Shown in pieces: positions 26,029 through 36,000 of a stretch of 64,000 nt of DNA. Position numbers and translations under genes: made by a program. Under the pieces are notes generated by a model that saw only the letters and a program-made list of their open reading frames with translations, was not told the DNA's origin and ran no database searches. Source of the DNA: Euzebyales bacterium (lineage in GTDB: Bacteria > Actinomycetota > Nitriliruptoria > Euzebyales > JAHELV01); the NCBI GenBank assembly GCA_036374135.1, contig DASUUK010000043.1, forward strand, positions 36,632-100,631. Reading direction: 5' to 3'. Position 1 is the first letter of the stretch, and every line of letters begins with the position of its first letter.

Positions 26029-27183
26029 TCAACCCTCCAGTTCCGACGCGTCGGACGCCGAGCCGCTGAGAAGTCGTCGCGACAGCTCGTGGCGCACCTC
26101 GCCACGGTGGGTGACGCACGCGCCCGAGACGATGTCGTCGTCCAGGTCGATCACGAGCTCGCCTTCCACGATCACCCGCTGCAGCAGCGCGAGCACGTTG
26201 CGGGAGTACATCTGGCTCGCGTCCGCGGCGACGCGGCTGGGCAGGTCGGTGGGACCACAGATGATCACCCCGTTGCCGTGCACGCGCCGTTCGCCGGCGT
26301 AGGTCACCTCGCAGTTGCCTCCCGACACGACGGCGGTGTCGACGATCACCGCCCCCGCCCGCATCCGGTGGACCATCTCGTGCGTGATCAGGATGGGCGC
26401 CGTCCGCCCCGGCACGGCGGCCGTCGTGACCACCACGTCGGCATCGGCGACGTGGGGTGTGAGCAACTCGAGCTGGCGGGTCTGCTGATCCTCCGCCAAC
26501 TCCCGGGCGTAACCCTTCGCGGCCTCAACCTCGACCTCCAGGCGGACAGCGCGCGCGCCGAGGCTCTCGATCTGCTCCGCCGCCTCGGGTCGCACGTCGT
26601 AGGCGGACACGACCGCACCGAGCCGACGGGCGGTCGCGATCGCCTGCAGCCCGGCGACGCCTGCGCCCAGCACCAGTACCTTGGCGGGTGGCACGGTCCC
26701 GGCCGCGGTCGTGAGCATCGGGAAGAACTTCGGCGACGCGGAGGCGGCCTCGAGCACGGCGGCGTAGCCGGCCACGGTCGCCTGGGAGGACAACGCGTCC
26801 ATCGCCTGGGCGGCCGTGACCCGTGGGAGTGCCTCGAACGCGAGTGCGGATGCGTGCCGCTCGTGGAGGCGCCACAGGATGTCGGTCGACGAGAACGGCG
26901 CGAGGAACCCCACGATCGCGCCGCCCTGCGGTAATCGCTCGATCTCCGACGGCATGGGCTGGCCGATGCGGATGACCAGGTCGGCGTCCCACGCCTCGCG
27001 CTCACCGGAGACGATCTCGGCGCCGACCGCCGTGTAGGCGCCATCGAGGTGACCCGCGAGCGCACCGGCGTCGGCTTCGACCACCACTTCGACGTCGCGT
27101 GCGATCAGCGAGGACGCAGCCATCGGCGTGAGCGCGACGCGCCGCTCACCCGGACCCCGCTCTCGCGGAACTCCCACTCTCAC
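26029..27183 (-). CDS. pntAA: NAD(P) transhydrogenase alpha subunit, NAD(H)-binding part
   Basis: 384 residues. N-terminal signature MRVGVPRERGPGERRVALTP (alanine dehydrogenase/PNT N-domain) and a central Rossmann motif KVLVLGAGVAGLQAIATARR with the following acidic VSAYDVRPEA; the mobile loop precedes it. Cytoplasmic domain I, which binds NAD(H). First gene of the pntAA-pntAB-pntB operon; the promoter should lie in 27184-27367. The role is NADPH supply for biosynthesis and reductive detoxification, coupled to the membrane potential. Confidence 0.93.
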   Translation of the reverse strand: MRVGVPRERGPGERRVALTPMAASSLIARDVEVVVEADAGALAGHLDGAYTAVGAEIVSGEREAWDADLVIRIGQPMPSEIERLPQGGAIVGFLAPFSSTDILWRLHERHASALAFEALPRVTAAQAMDALSSQATVAGYAAVLEAASASPKFFPMLTTAAGTVPPAKVLVLGAGVAGLQAIATARRLGAVVSAYDVRPEAAEQIESLGARAVRLEVEVEAAKGYARELAEDQQTRQLELLTPHVADADVVVTTAAVPGRTAPILITHEMVHRMRAGAVIVDTAVVSGGNCEVTYAGERRVHGNGVIICGPTDLPSRVAADASQMYSRNVLALLQRVIVEGELVIDLDDDIVSGACVTHRGEVRHELSRRLLSGSASDASELEG

Positions 27184-27367
27184 ACATCGCCCTCTCGTCG
27201 GGACACCGCACGACAGGCGTCCGACAGACCGGGCTCATGATGCCACGGGTCCGGCCTGCGACCCGGGTGGCTGTGGACGCCGGACGGGCCGGCCGCAGTG
27301 TCGCGCCGGTGCGCACGCTCCTCGAGCAGCCCGTCGGGCACGGCCGACGCGCGTAGGCTGCTGAAAC

Positions 27368-27754
27368 GTGCAGCTGTCAGCGCCCGACTACATCGTCCTC
27401 ATCGTGGCCGACCTCGATCGGTCGGTGCGCTTCTACGCCGACGTGCTGGGGCTGCCACTCGGCCACCGGTCAGGACCTTACGCGCAGTTCTCGACCGGGG
27501 TGACCCGGATGTCGCTGTACGAGCGTGAGGCGATGGCCACGACGTTGCGTGTCGATGCCCTGCATCCCCCACGCCCGGACGCGCCCGGCTTCGAGTTGGG
27601 CTTCAAGGTCGACGATGTCGACGCGGCCTACGCCGAGCTCGTGGCGGCCGGCGCCGACGCCGTCACGGCGCCGCACGACCGGCCCTGGGGCCAGCGCACC
27701 GCCTACGTCGCCGACCCCGACGGGCACCTGATCGAGTTGGTCAGCGCGTCGTGA
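27368..27754 (+). CDS. VOC family protein (glyoxalase-like)
   Basis: 128 residues in one VOC domain: YIVLIVADLDRSVRFYADVL, GFELGFKVDDVDAAYAELVA and AYVADPDGHLIELVSAS. The second half holds the classical DPDGHLIEL with its metal-ligand glutamate. GTG start at 27368. Divergent from pntAA. It is not closely similar to the VOC protein at 7892-8323. Substrate unknown; such proteins are often annotated as lactoylglutathione lyase-like without proof. Confidence 0.8.
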   Translation: MQLSAPDYIVLIVADLDRSVRFYADVLGLPLGHRSGPYAQFSTGVTRMSLYEREAMATTLRVDALHPPRPDAPGFELGFKVDDVDAAYAELVAAGADAVTAPHDRPWGQRTAYVADPDGHLIELVSAS

Positions 27755-27819
27755 CCTCGCTGGCGTCGAGGGGGCGCGCACCCTGCTGCTCGCCACGCAG
27801 TCGCGTACCAGTGAGCGAG

Positions 27820-28296
27820 CTAGGACTTCCACCTCAGCACAGCGACCGCCGCGATGGCCGTCGCCGCCATCAACAGCACATCTCCAGCATGAGCCATGTA
27901 TCCACCGGGACCCAACAGACGAGGCCCCCGCATCGGCCACTGCGCGACGAGCAGAACAACGGCCAACGTCGCCATGCTGGCCACCATCAGAGCACGGGAG
28001 CTCGTCGCCGCTGTGGCACGAGACCGCAGCATGCGGACTCCCCCCGTCGTCGCTGACAGTCGTCGGAATCGGCGCTTCGGCCTCCGGACCCTCCAGCCGG
28101 CGCCGGCGCGGCACGCGGCCAGTTCGGCGCGGGCTGCACCGAGCGACTGCTTGGCGAGTACGACGTCCGCCTTCCCGGCGCCGCCGAGCATGCGCGCACG
28201 GCGCACGGCTCGCAGCCGTCGGCGTGCGAGGACCACGGCCCCTGTTGCGGCCTCAAGTGCGGTGTAGTCGGCCGTGAGCCTGTCGGTGTCCGTCAC
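27820..28296 (-). CDS. Hypothetical protein with two C-terminal membrane helices
   Basis: 158 residues from GTG 28296 (GGGGGA just upstream). An N-terminal arginine/alanine-rich, probably helical cytoplasmic part (ALEAATGAVVLARRRLRAVR) is followed by a basic stretch (RRPKRRFRRL) and two hydrophobic segments (ALMVASMATLAVVLLVAQW; DVLLMAATAIAAVAVLRW). I do not recognise a family. Plus-strand reading over the same bases looks non-coding. Neighbours give no hint about function. Confidence 0.5.
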   Translation of the reverse strand: MTDTDRLTADYTALEAATGAVVLARRRLRAVRRARMLGGAGKADVVLAKQSLGAARAELAACRAGAGWRVRRPKRRFRRLSATTGGVRMLRSRATAATSSRALMVASMATLAVVLLVAQWPMRGPRLLGPGGYMAHAGDVLLMAATAIAAVAVLRWKS

Positions 28297-28468
28297 GTGT
28301 CCCCCCGTTGGCCGCTATCGATCGCGCGCCGGCTGTGACCTCTGCGGCCGCTGGATCCGGTGACGTCGGCGATCGAGCCGCACGATTTCGATGTACCCGC
28401 CACACGGACGTGGTTCACCTGGCCGTTGGGGCGGGTGCCTTCTTCCAGCTGCGCCCGGCCGACATCCC

Positions 28469-28909
28469 TCAGCCCAGTCCGGCATCGTCGCCGTCCTGGC
28501 CGTAGAACATGTGGCCCAGCCCCGCCCTCTCCGCAGCGGCGCGCATGGTGGCGTGTCGTGCCATCGTTCCGCCATCACGGAACGCGTCGATCGCATCGAG
28601 CACCCCGGTGGCGCGCACGGCCGCCGTCGCACCGCCCATCAGGATCGCGACGGCCACCGCCTCCATGATCTCCTGCTCGGTGGCGCCGGTGGACATCGCG
28701 TCATGGACGTGCACGGGGATCAGCCGGTCCTCGGGCAGCGCGACCGACACGGCGACCGCGATCAACTCCTTGGTCTTCGATGGAAGGTCACCGTCGACGA
28801 ACGCCGCGTTCTGCAGCAACGCGAGACCCTCGACAGGTCCGGGGAGGGCGGCGCCGAGCTGGCCCATCGACTCCCGCAGACGGGTCCAGGTCGTGTATAC
28901 GTCGCTCAC
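28469..28909 (-). CDS. Carboxymuconolactone decarboxylase (AhpD-fold) family protein without cysteines
   Basis: 146 residues from GTG 28909 (GGAGG upstream, 5-6 base spacer). The AhpD-like core is clear: LPSKTKELIAVAVSVALPED, then IPVHVHDAMSTGATEQEIME and AVAVAILMGGATAAVRATGV. The family's active site is usually Cys-x-x-Cys-x-x-x-His or Glu-x-x-Cys-x3-His; here the segment is EDRLIPVHVHD, keeping the histidines but with no cysteine. Thus no thiol peroxidase-type chemistry is expected. Function unknown; it may be a structural or ligand-binding variant. Confidence 0.75.
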   Translation of the reverse strand: MSDVYTTWTRLRESMGQLGAALPGPVEGLALLQNAAFVDGDLPSKTKELIAVAVSVALPEDRLIPVHVHDAMSTGATEQEIMEAVAVAILMGGATAAVRATGVLDAIDAFRDGGTMARHATMRAAAERAGLGHMFYGQDGDDAGLG

Positions 28910-29068
28910 TTCACCCTCCCGCACGCGCAGACGCACGACGCCGGCGCGCGACCTCACCATCGCCCAGGCTACTCCTACGTCGGGTGCCAAGGTCCTCCGG
29001 CTCGGGCCCGATCGCCCGCGGACGTCGGGGTCACGTCCGCAGCAGATCGGGGCCGGCCTCGAACGCCG

Positions 29069-29563
29069 CTGGGTGCGACGATCGCCGCCGCGGCCGTCGC
29101 CGCCGACGACGCGGGGACGTGGCGCGACCACCTCGCCGCGGCGCTGGACTACCGGCGCTGGCACCGGTTCGTCATCGAACGCCGCGTCGACGGGCAGTGG
29201 CGGCACGCGACCGGCCCGGCGTCGGGCGGCGAGCGCGTGCTGGCGGTGACCGTGCCGCTGTTCGCCGCCGCGTCATCCCACTACGGCAGCTCGCGGCGGC
29301 CGGCGCCGAGCTGCGCTACCACCGACTGGCCGGGCGTGGTGATCGCCAACGGCCTGATGCGGCGCCTGCCGGTCACGCCGTGGCGGTTCTGCGCCGCCGA
29401 CTACGCGACGGCGGTCGCCGCCGATCTGGGTGCGGTGCTGTCGGGGCGGCCTGTCACCGCGTCGTGGGATCCTGCGCTGACCACGCGGATGCAGGCGTCC
29501 GCGCGCAAGGTCGAGGAGGAGCACGTACTGGCAGACCTGCTCACCGACCTCGACGGGGCGTAG
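29069..29563 (+). CDS. Hypothetical open frame, N-terminus unclear, possibly degenerate
   Basis: The plus strand codes for TIAAAAVAADDAGTWRDHLA, AALDYRRWHRFVIERRVDGQ and later MRRLPVTPWRFCAADYATAV, ending in a stop at 29561-29563. Composition and codon use look coding. However, there is no ATG or GTG in frame near the likely start, and around 29280-29340 another frame reads IPLRQLAAAGAELRYHRLAG, which looks more natural, so two compensating frameshifts may be present. I do not recognise the family. Could be a decaying gene. Confidence 0.35.
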   Translation: MGATIAAAAVAADDAGTWRDHLAAALDYRRWHRFVIERRVDGQWRHATGPASGGERVLAVTVPLFAAASSHYGSSRRPAPSCATTDWPGVVIANGLMRRLPVTPWRFCAADYATAVAADLGAVLSGRPVTASWDPALTTRMQASARKVEEEHVLADLLTDLDGA

Positions 29564-29674
29564 ACGCAACGGACGGTCGTCGCCGCGCGGACGGGGGGCG
29601 ACACTCGCGCGCCGAACATCCGTCACCCGTCGCGTGGGAGCAGTGGCAACGTCGTACCGATGGTCGTTGCGAGC

Positions 29675-30127
29675 TCACACGTCGACTGATCGCCCCGTCA
29701 GGTTCCACGGCGCGCCAGGATCGAGTGGGTCGACTCTCGTGATGCCCTCGACACCATCGAAGATGCGATCCGCACTGACCACCTGCGCGATGTCCGCGCC
29801 GAGCGCGGTTGCGGCGTGGACTGCGTCACGCATGCCAAGCGTCGAGTAGTCGGCGACGAGGGTCAGCGCCCGTGTCAGCACGTCCTCATCGAAGGCGTGC
29901 AGAAGGCACTGCGCGTTGACCTCCTGTGCCTGGGCGACGGCCGACGACCGGTCGACGCCACGACGAATGAGGACATGCGCGAACTCCTGCACGACCTCCA
30001 CACTGGCCTCGAGCCGGATCGACCCCGCGGCGGCTGCTCGTAGGACCGCTCGGCACGGCTCCCGGTAGTCGTGGGCTCTGCCGCGGGCGTACAGGAAGAC
30101 GTTGGTGTCGACGAGGACGCGCGTCAC
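29675..30127 (-). CDS. PIN-domain ribonuclease toxin (VapC family)
   Basis: 150 residues from GTG 30127. PIN-domain acidic residues are visible: D in RVLVDTNVFLY, E in SVEVVQEFAH, and D in LGMRDAVHAATAL followed by VSADRIFDGVEGITRVDP. This is a metal-dependent RNase expected to cleave RNA when its partner is lost. The GTG overlaps the stop of the upstream antitoxin gene (GTGA), the classic antitoxin-toxin order. A decayed vapBC lies nearby at 30498-30860. Confidence 0.85.
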   Translation of the reverse strand: MTRVLVDTNVFLYARGRAHDYREPCRAVLRAAAAGSIRLEASVEVVQEFAHVLIRRGVDRSSAVAQAQEVNAQCLLHAFDEDVLTRALTLVADYSTLGMRDAVHAATALGADIAQVVSADRIFDGVEGITRVDPLDPGAPWNLTGRSVDV

Positions 30128-30375
30128 GCGCCGCGATCCATGCCGTCCTCGATCGCACGTTTCGCGTCGTCCCACGAGCCGACGTCGATCGGTTCGCGTG
30201 CCAGGAACCGCTCCACGGCCGTTCGGTGGGACATCGGCTGCTGGGCATAGACCTGGTCGAGTGCCTCGCGCACGAGCGCCGCGACTGTCGTGCCGCGCTC
30301 ACGCGCGATGTGCTCGAGCTGCGCAAAGCGGCGCTCGTCGATCAGGACCTGCAGTCGCCTCGTCAGCGTAGCCAT
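30124..30375 (-). CDS. Ribbon-helix-helix antitoxin (VapB-like)
   Basis: 83 residues starting MATLTRRLQVLIDERRFAQLEHIARERGTT by parts: an RHH strand TRRLQVLID, first helix ERRFAQLEHIARERG and second helix TVAALVREALDQVYA. The C-terminal acidic tail (VGSWDDAKRAIEDGMD) should wrap the toxin. Three ATG codons in frame lie within 12 bases (30375, 30381, 30387); I chose the one closest to the RHH strand. It should bind its own promoter and neutralise the VapC downstream. Confidence 0.8.
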   Translation of the reverse strand: MATLTRRLQVLIDERRFAQLEHIARERGTTVAALVREALDQVYAQQPMSHRTAVERFLAREPIDVGSWDDAKRAIEDGMDRGA

Positions 30376-30497
30376 GAGCATGAGCATAGCATGCACATGT
30401 CCGGGCGATGAACACCCTCGGCAGAGAACGTGGGGGCGGCCTCGTTGCGGCCCACGTGGTGCGGCGTGCGTGGCAGTCGTGGTCATGTTCATCGTCG

Positions 30498-30860
30498 TCA
30501 CGGGTGCACGGTCACCCCCGACGCAGCCGGCTCCCGACGCCATTGTCCAGCCCGCTCGCCCTCGGCCACGCCCCCGCGGTGCACATCGCACGCCGCGGAA
30601 CAGCCTGCGGATGGTCGCATGCTCTTCGGGACGTGCGCCGCGCCAGATCTCCTCGACGCCGATCGCACAGACCCACGACTCATCACCGACCCGACGCACC
30701 TGCCGCACCGATCGGCGGCGGGACGTCCGCGTAGCGCGTCGATCAACACCGGCGAGTCCAGCAGCACCCGCGCCACGTCATCCCGCCCGGCGGGCGTCGC
30801 GGCGCTGCGCCGCCCACGCCCGGCCCGCCGATCAAGCTCGGCGACAACGTCATCATCCAT
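30498..30860 (-). pseudogene. Decayed vapBC toxin-antitoxin pair
   Basis: Starting at the ATG opposite 30858-30860 the minus strand reads MDDDVVAELDRRAGRGRRSA, an RHH antitoxin start, then joins directly to a PIN domain start VARVLLDSPVLIDALRGRPA. The next PIN part continues in another frame (DESWVCAIGVEEIWRGARPE, then EHATIRRLFRGVRC), and the last part (GVAEGERAGQWRREPAASGV) is back in the first frame before a stop. So the antitoxin's end and toxin's start are deleted, two frameshifts follow, and the C-terminal acidic residues are lost. Confidence 0.7.
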
Positions 30861-30885
30861 CGTGATGCAGGCGCCTGTGCATGAT

Positions 30886-33012
30886 CTAGCCCACGTCCCG
30901 CCACAGCGTCCCACGCAACCCCGACGCCCGCGCCACGCGGCGGTCGACCGCGGCTCTCACCGCGTCCGCGGTGCCGATCACCGTCACGCCCCGCTGCGCC
31001 CGCGTGACGGCGGTGTAGAGCAGTTCGCGGGTCAGGATCTGCGAGGTCGCCTCGGGCAGCACGATCACGACATGGCCGAACTGTGAGCCTTGGCTCTTGT
31101 GGATGGTCATGGCGTGGACGATCTCGATGTCCTCGAGCCGGCTGGGCGCGAACCGGCGGACGCCGTCGCCGCCGCGGAAGCCCACCGCGACCGCGTCGCC
31201 CGATCGCACGACGACACCCACATCGCCGTTGAACAGCCGCAGGTGCGGGTCGTTGCGGGTCACCATCACGGGACGGCCGACGGGGAACCGTCCTGCCGGG
31301 TCGTACTGGTCGACCCCGCGGGTCAGCCAGCGCTCGACGAGCGGCACCCAGCGGTCGACGCCGACGGCGCCGTGGCGGTGCGCGGTCAGGATCCGGACCC
31401 GATCGAGGGCGTCGAGCGCCCTGGCGGCATCGCCTGCGCGCGCCGCCGCGATGACGTTGCGACCCACGTCAACGACGCGTTCACGGACGTCAGTCAGATC
31501 ACGGCGGTCGGTGGCCTCACCGGTCGCCTCGATCCAGGTCACGTCGGGTGCCTCCAACCGCAGCACGTCGAGGACCTCGTCGCCGTCGCCCGCGTGGATG
31601 GCACCCGCCAATCGGGCTATTCCGGAGCCGGCGGCGAACCGGCGGACGGTGCCGAGCACGACGACGGAATCGTCGATGCCGCCGGGGCGGGCGGGGCGGA
31701 CACTGACGCCGTCACCGCACCGCCGCGCCGCGGGCGGCGCCGTTGGCCCATCCGATGCACCACCCGGTACACCACCCGCCACGTCGTCAACCACGTCGTC
31801 CTCCACCGCATCGACCGACGCCCCGGCCGGCGGCAGCCCGCCGGCAGAAGCATCGCCGAGCGGCTCGCCGGTCATCGCCGTGAGCGCCCTGCGGTGCTCG
31901 TCGGACATGCGCAGCTCGTCGCCGACCGGACCGATGATGTCGGCCAGCACCGCCCCGGCCTCGACCGACGCGAGCTGGTCGGGGTCACCGACGAGCACGA
32001 GCCGGGCGTCGGGGCGCAGCGCCTCGACGAGCTTGGACATCAGCGGCAGATCGACCATCGACGTCTCGTCGACGATCACCAGCTCATGGGGCAGCCGGTG
32101 GCTGCGATCATGACGGAACCGCGTCGCACTCCCCGGCCGCCAGCCCAGCAGACGATGCAGCGTCGAACCCTCCACGGTCCGCAACCGCCCCCGCACCTCG
32201 GAGCTGACCGCGAGCTGCGGGTCTGCCGCCGCGTCGCGGAGCGCCGCGGTCAGGCGGTCGGCCGCCTTCCCGGTCGGCGCCGCGAGTGCGACCTGCGGCC
32301 AGTCACCGTCGGCGAGCTCGTGGACCGCGGCGAGCAGACGCGCGACCGTGTGGGTCTTGCCCGTGCCAGGACCGCCGGCGATGACGGTCAGGTGACGGCG
32401 CAGGGCGGTCGCCACGGCGAGGCGCTGCCGGTCGGGGCGTTCGTCCGATGGCGGCGTCAGCCGCTCGAGGACCTCGCGCACCCGGGCGGGGTCGGCGTCG
32501 ACGACCCGTTGTGCCCGTGCCGCAAGCACTGCTGCGACCCGTCGCTCGTAGCGCCAGTAACGGTCGAGGTAAAGGCGGTCCCCGACCAGGACCAGCGGTC
32601 TGTCCTGCTCGGGCTCGAGCTCCTCACGGCTCGGCGTGCCCTCGGGGCGCACCCGGACCAGTGGGCTGTCGGCGAGCACGTTCCGCCACGCGTCGGGCTC
32701 GGGCCACGCAAGGTCGTCGGGGTCCACGACAGCGTCCTCGGCGATCATCGTGGTGGTGGCAACGGTGCCGAACTCGACACAGACATGACCGTGCTGCGGG
32801 GCGCGCAGGGCCAGCGCGGCGGCCAGGAGCACCTCAGGCCGGTCGTCGTCGACGAGATGGCTGAGGGTCCGCGCGCCGTGGACCTCGACGGGTCCGAGGA
32901 TCCCGGCGAGGTTCCAGATGCGCAGGTCCTCGGGCGGCGCCGCCACGATGCGGGCGTCACCGGCGTCCCACGGTTCGTGATTCTCTGCGACAGGGACCGA
33001 GGCGACGCTCAC
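30886..33012 (-). CDS. recD: Exodeoxyribonuclease V subunit alpha (RecD)
   Basis: 708 residues from GTG 33012, which overlaps the recB stop (GTGA). Helicase motifs of superfamily 1B: Walker A IAGGPGTGKTHTVARLL, motif II region LVIVDETSMVDL, motif III LVLVGDPDQLASVEAGAVLAD and motifs V/VI AMTIHKSQGSQFGHVVIVLP and LYTAVTRAQRGVTVIG. The fast 5'-3' helicase of the RecBCD complex that processes double-strand breaks. A glycine/alanine/aspartate-rich insertion sits around residues 395-455. Frame upstream of 33012 overlaps recB and is not coding. Confidence 0.93.
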   Translation of the reverse strand: MSVASVPVAENHEPWDAGDARIVAAPPEDLRIWNLAGILGPVEVHGARTLSHLVDDDRPEVLLAAALALRAPQHGHVCVEFGTVATTTMIAEDAVVDPDDLAWPEPDAWRNVLADSPLVRVRPEGTPSREELEPEQDRPLVLVGDRLYLDRYWRYERRVAAVLAARAQRVVDADPARVREVLERLTPPSDERPDRQRLAVATALRRHLTVIAGGPGTGKTHTVARLLAAVHELADGDWPQVALAAPTGKAADRLTAALRDAAADPQLAVSSEVRGRLRTVEGSTLHRLLGWRPGSATRFRHDRSHRLPHELVIVDETSMVDLPLMSKLVEALRPDARLVLVGDPDQLASVEAGAVLADIIGPVGDELRMSDEHRRALTAMTGEPLGDASAGGLPPAGASVDAVEDDVVDDVAGGVPGGASDGPTAPPAARRCGDGVSVRPARPGGIDDSVVVLGTVRRFAAGSGIARLAGAIHAGDGDEVLDVLRLEAPDVTWIEATGEATDRRDLTDVRERVVDVGRNVIAAARAGDAARALDALDRVRILTAHRHGAVGVDRWVPLVERWLTRGVDQYDPAGRFPVGRPVMVTRNDPHLRLFNGDVGVVVRSGDAVAVGFRGGDGVRRFAPSRLEDIEIVHAMTIHKSQGSQFGHVVIVLPEATSQILTRELLYTAVTRAQRGVTVIGTADAVRAAVDRRVARASGLRGTLWRDVG

Positions 33013-36000
33013 AGCGCCACTCCGTGCAGCAGGTCGCTGGCGGCAACCACCAGTGCCGCCGGGGGCGTCCACGCGAACACCCCGCACGGGATACCGCCGG
33101 GGGCTGGCGCGTCCGGACCGACCATGCCCCGCAGGAACAGGTAGCCGATGGCCCCAAGGTGTGTGCAGGGGTCGTAGCCGGGCAGCCGCCAGCGCAGCAT
33201 GCGGTGCACCGCCACCGCATACAGCAGCGCCTGGATCGGGTAGTGCCCGTGCGCCATCGCCCCGACGAGCGCCGCGGGCCGGTAATCCCACGCGGTCAGC
33301 GGCACACCGACGGTGCCGAGCCAGTTGGTCTTGTAATCCACGACGTGGAACACCGGCGCGCCGTCCACGTCACGCCGGAGCACCAGGTCGATCGCGCCGT
33401 TGAGGTAGCCGCGCAGGCTCCGCGGCAGCAGGACGTCCTGCACGGTGTCGGGGTAGCCGACCAGTGGATCGTCGCCGGGCAGGTGGTCGCGCAGCAGGCG
33501 CAGCACGTCACCGATCGTGGCGGCAGGGGCGCCGGTGTCGCGGTCGTCCCCGGCGAGCCCGTCGAGCGGTAGCTCGAAGCCGACCTCATCCCGCCGGTCG
33601 CCCCATGTCACGTCCCGCAGCGCCAGGTCGCCGAACGCAGGTCCGAGCGGGGTCCGCACCGCGGCGTGCAGCCCGGCCGCCAGCGCGTCGCGGTCGAGGT
33701 CGAGACGCGTGCGGTGCAGCTCGGCATCGATGACGCCGGCCAGCTCGGACGACAGATCGGCGGCGGCGAAATCGGTGTGTTCGAGCACGCGGTGGACGAA
33801 CGTGCCGACATGGGTGCCGCCGGGCATGTCCGCGAGCGGCAGCGCGACGTCACGCAATCCGGATGGATCAGCGTCGGCCGTGTCGATCGGCTCGGGTCCG
33901 GCGGTCTCGTCGTCCTTGACGCTTTCCTCGGGCTCCGATCCGACACGTGGGGCGGGGTCGTCGAGGCGGGTGAGCGCGGTGTAGGACGTGCGGCGCCACC
34001 CATCGTCCAGGCTGCGGGTGAACCGCGCGCGGTCGAGGTTGACGTCGGCGCGGCGGTCGGTGCGCCACGCGGCCTTCGACGGATGCTCGGGCACCGTCTC
34101 GACGGCGATGGTCCCGTCGGCGCGTGCGGCGAGCCGGGTTGCAGCTGCGGTTGCCTGGTCGTCGTCAGGGATCGGCGCCTCCATGTCGGTGATGGGGCCG
34201 TCCCCGTTGCGGCACAGCAGCAGCCGGCCGAGCCCGGACCACTCCGGCATGCCTGCGGGGGCGTACCAGAGGACCACCTGGTGCTTGGCCCGGGTCAGCG
34301 CGACGTACATCAGACGCAGCTCCTCGCCCTGCAGCTCGCGTTCGGCGGCCGCCTTGTGCGACGCGTGATCGGGGTGGTCGCCGCCGACGTCGAGATGACG
34401 CCCGCCGTGCTCGTCGTGGAACACCGGGGTGTCGCCGGGGCGGATGCTCGACGACCATAGGAACGGGCAGTACACGACCGGAAACTCCAGCCCCTTCGCG
34501 CCGTGGATGGTCGAGATCTGCACGGCATCGCGGTCGGTCTCCAGCCGCCGCAACCGGTCGTCGCTCGACTCGTCGGACGCCTCGGCGATCCGGTCGCGCA
34601 GCCACGCGGCGATTCCCGGCGGGCCGAGGTGCTCCGCGGCCGCGGCTGCGTGGGCGAGCTCGCCGATGTGATCGAGATCGGCCAGCAGCCGCTCACCCGT
34701 GTCGGTCGCGAGCAGTCGCTGCGCAACGCCCCGCTCCAGCTCGACGGTGCGGACCGTCACGGCGACGCCGTGATCGGCGAGCAGCCGCGCCCAGCGGTGG
34801 ACCGCCTCGTGCAGGTCGTCGAGCGCCGCCTCTTCGGCGTGGGCCAGGTCGTCGGCCGTCCAACCGATCCAGTTCGTCAGCGCGAGCGTGCGCACGCGGT
34901 TGGCCGACGCGGGTCGTTCGAGCGCGTCGAGCAGGCGACGCCAGTCGGTCGCGGCGGGCGTGGCGAACACGCTGCCGGCGCCGCCGACGACGGACGGCAC
35001 GTCCACGGCACCCAGCGCACGCTGCACGAGCCCGGCCTCGCTGTGGGTCCGTACGAGCACGGCGACGTCTCTGGGACGCAACGGGCTGCGTGACGTCTCT
35101 ACGCCGTGCCGGTCGCGGTCGACCAGCTGCGGTGCGGCGTCGAGCAGGCCGACGATGTCGGCGGCGACGTCGGCCGCGATCAGCTCACGGACGTCCGACG
35201 CGCTCGGCTTGTTGCGCGACCAGACCGGCAGGGACGGGTGGCGTGGCACCAGCCGCAGCCGCAACGGCGTCGGATCGGGGGCGCCGGCCAGGCGCGGGGC
35301 GTCGTGGCCGGGCGCGCACCCGACGGGGCGGAATGGGATCTGCTCGTGGCCGAACGTGGCGCCGGCGAACAGCCCGGCGCACGCGTCGAGCAGCCCGGCG
35401 TCGGCGCGCCAGCTGGTACCCAGCGTATGGCGGCGGTGCGCCTGCCGGGAGGCCTGCAGGTAGGCGTGGACGTCGGCGCCCCGGAAGGCGTAGATCGCCT
35501 GCTTGGGGTCGCCGATGAGCACCAGCGCCCGTCCGTTGCTGCCGTCACCGTCAGCGTCGACGAACGCCTGTGACACGATGCTCCACTGCACCGGGTCGGT
35601 GTCCTGGAACTCGTCGATCAGCGCGACGTGGTAACGCCGCCGCAGCGCCTCACGCGCCGCCGGCCCGAGGTCGTGGTCGCGCAGCGTGCGGTCGAGCTGC
35701 GTCAGCAGGCCGTCGTAGGACAGCAGGCGCCGCTGCCGGGCGCGTCGGGTGACCTCGGCGCGGATCTCGGTGGCCAGGTGCAGCCGGAATCCGGCCTCCG
35801 GGTCGTTGGGCGCGCGGGGCGCCAGGCGGGTGCCCGGGTTGCCGACGACGGCGCGCCCGAGCTCGACGAGCGCGGTGCGCTGGATGCGCGGGTGGTCGGT
35901 CTGTTCGACGTAGGTGGACACGAGCAGGTCGTCGACGACCTCCTCGACAAGGTCGTACAGGTCGTCGACCAGCTCGGCGTCGCGGTCGAGGTCGCTGGCG

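Noticed and set aside
33013..33291. N-terminal extension of RecD by 93 codons
   Set aside because: It overlaps the recB 3' end, reads as Arg/Gly/Pro-rich shadow sequence, and the GTGA overlap gives a natural start at 33012.
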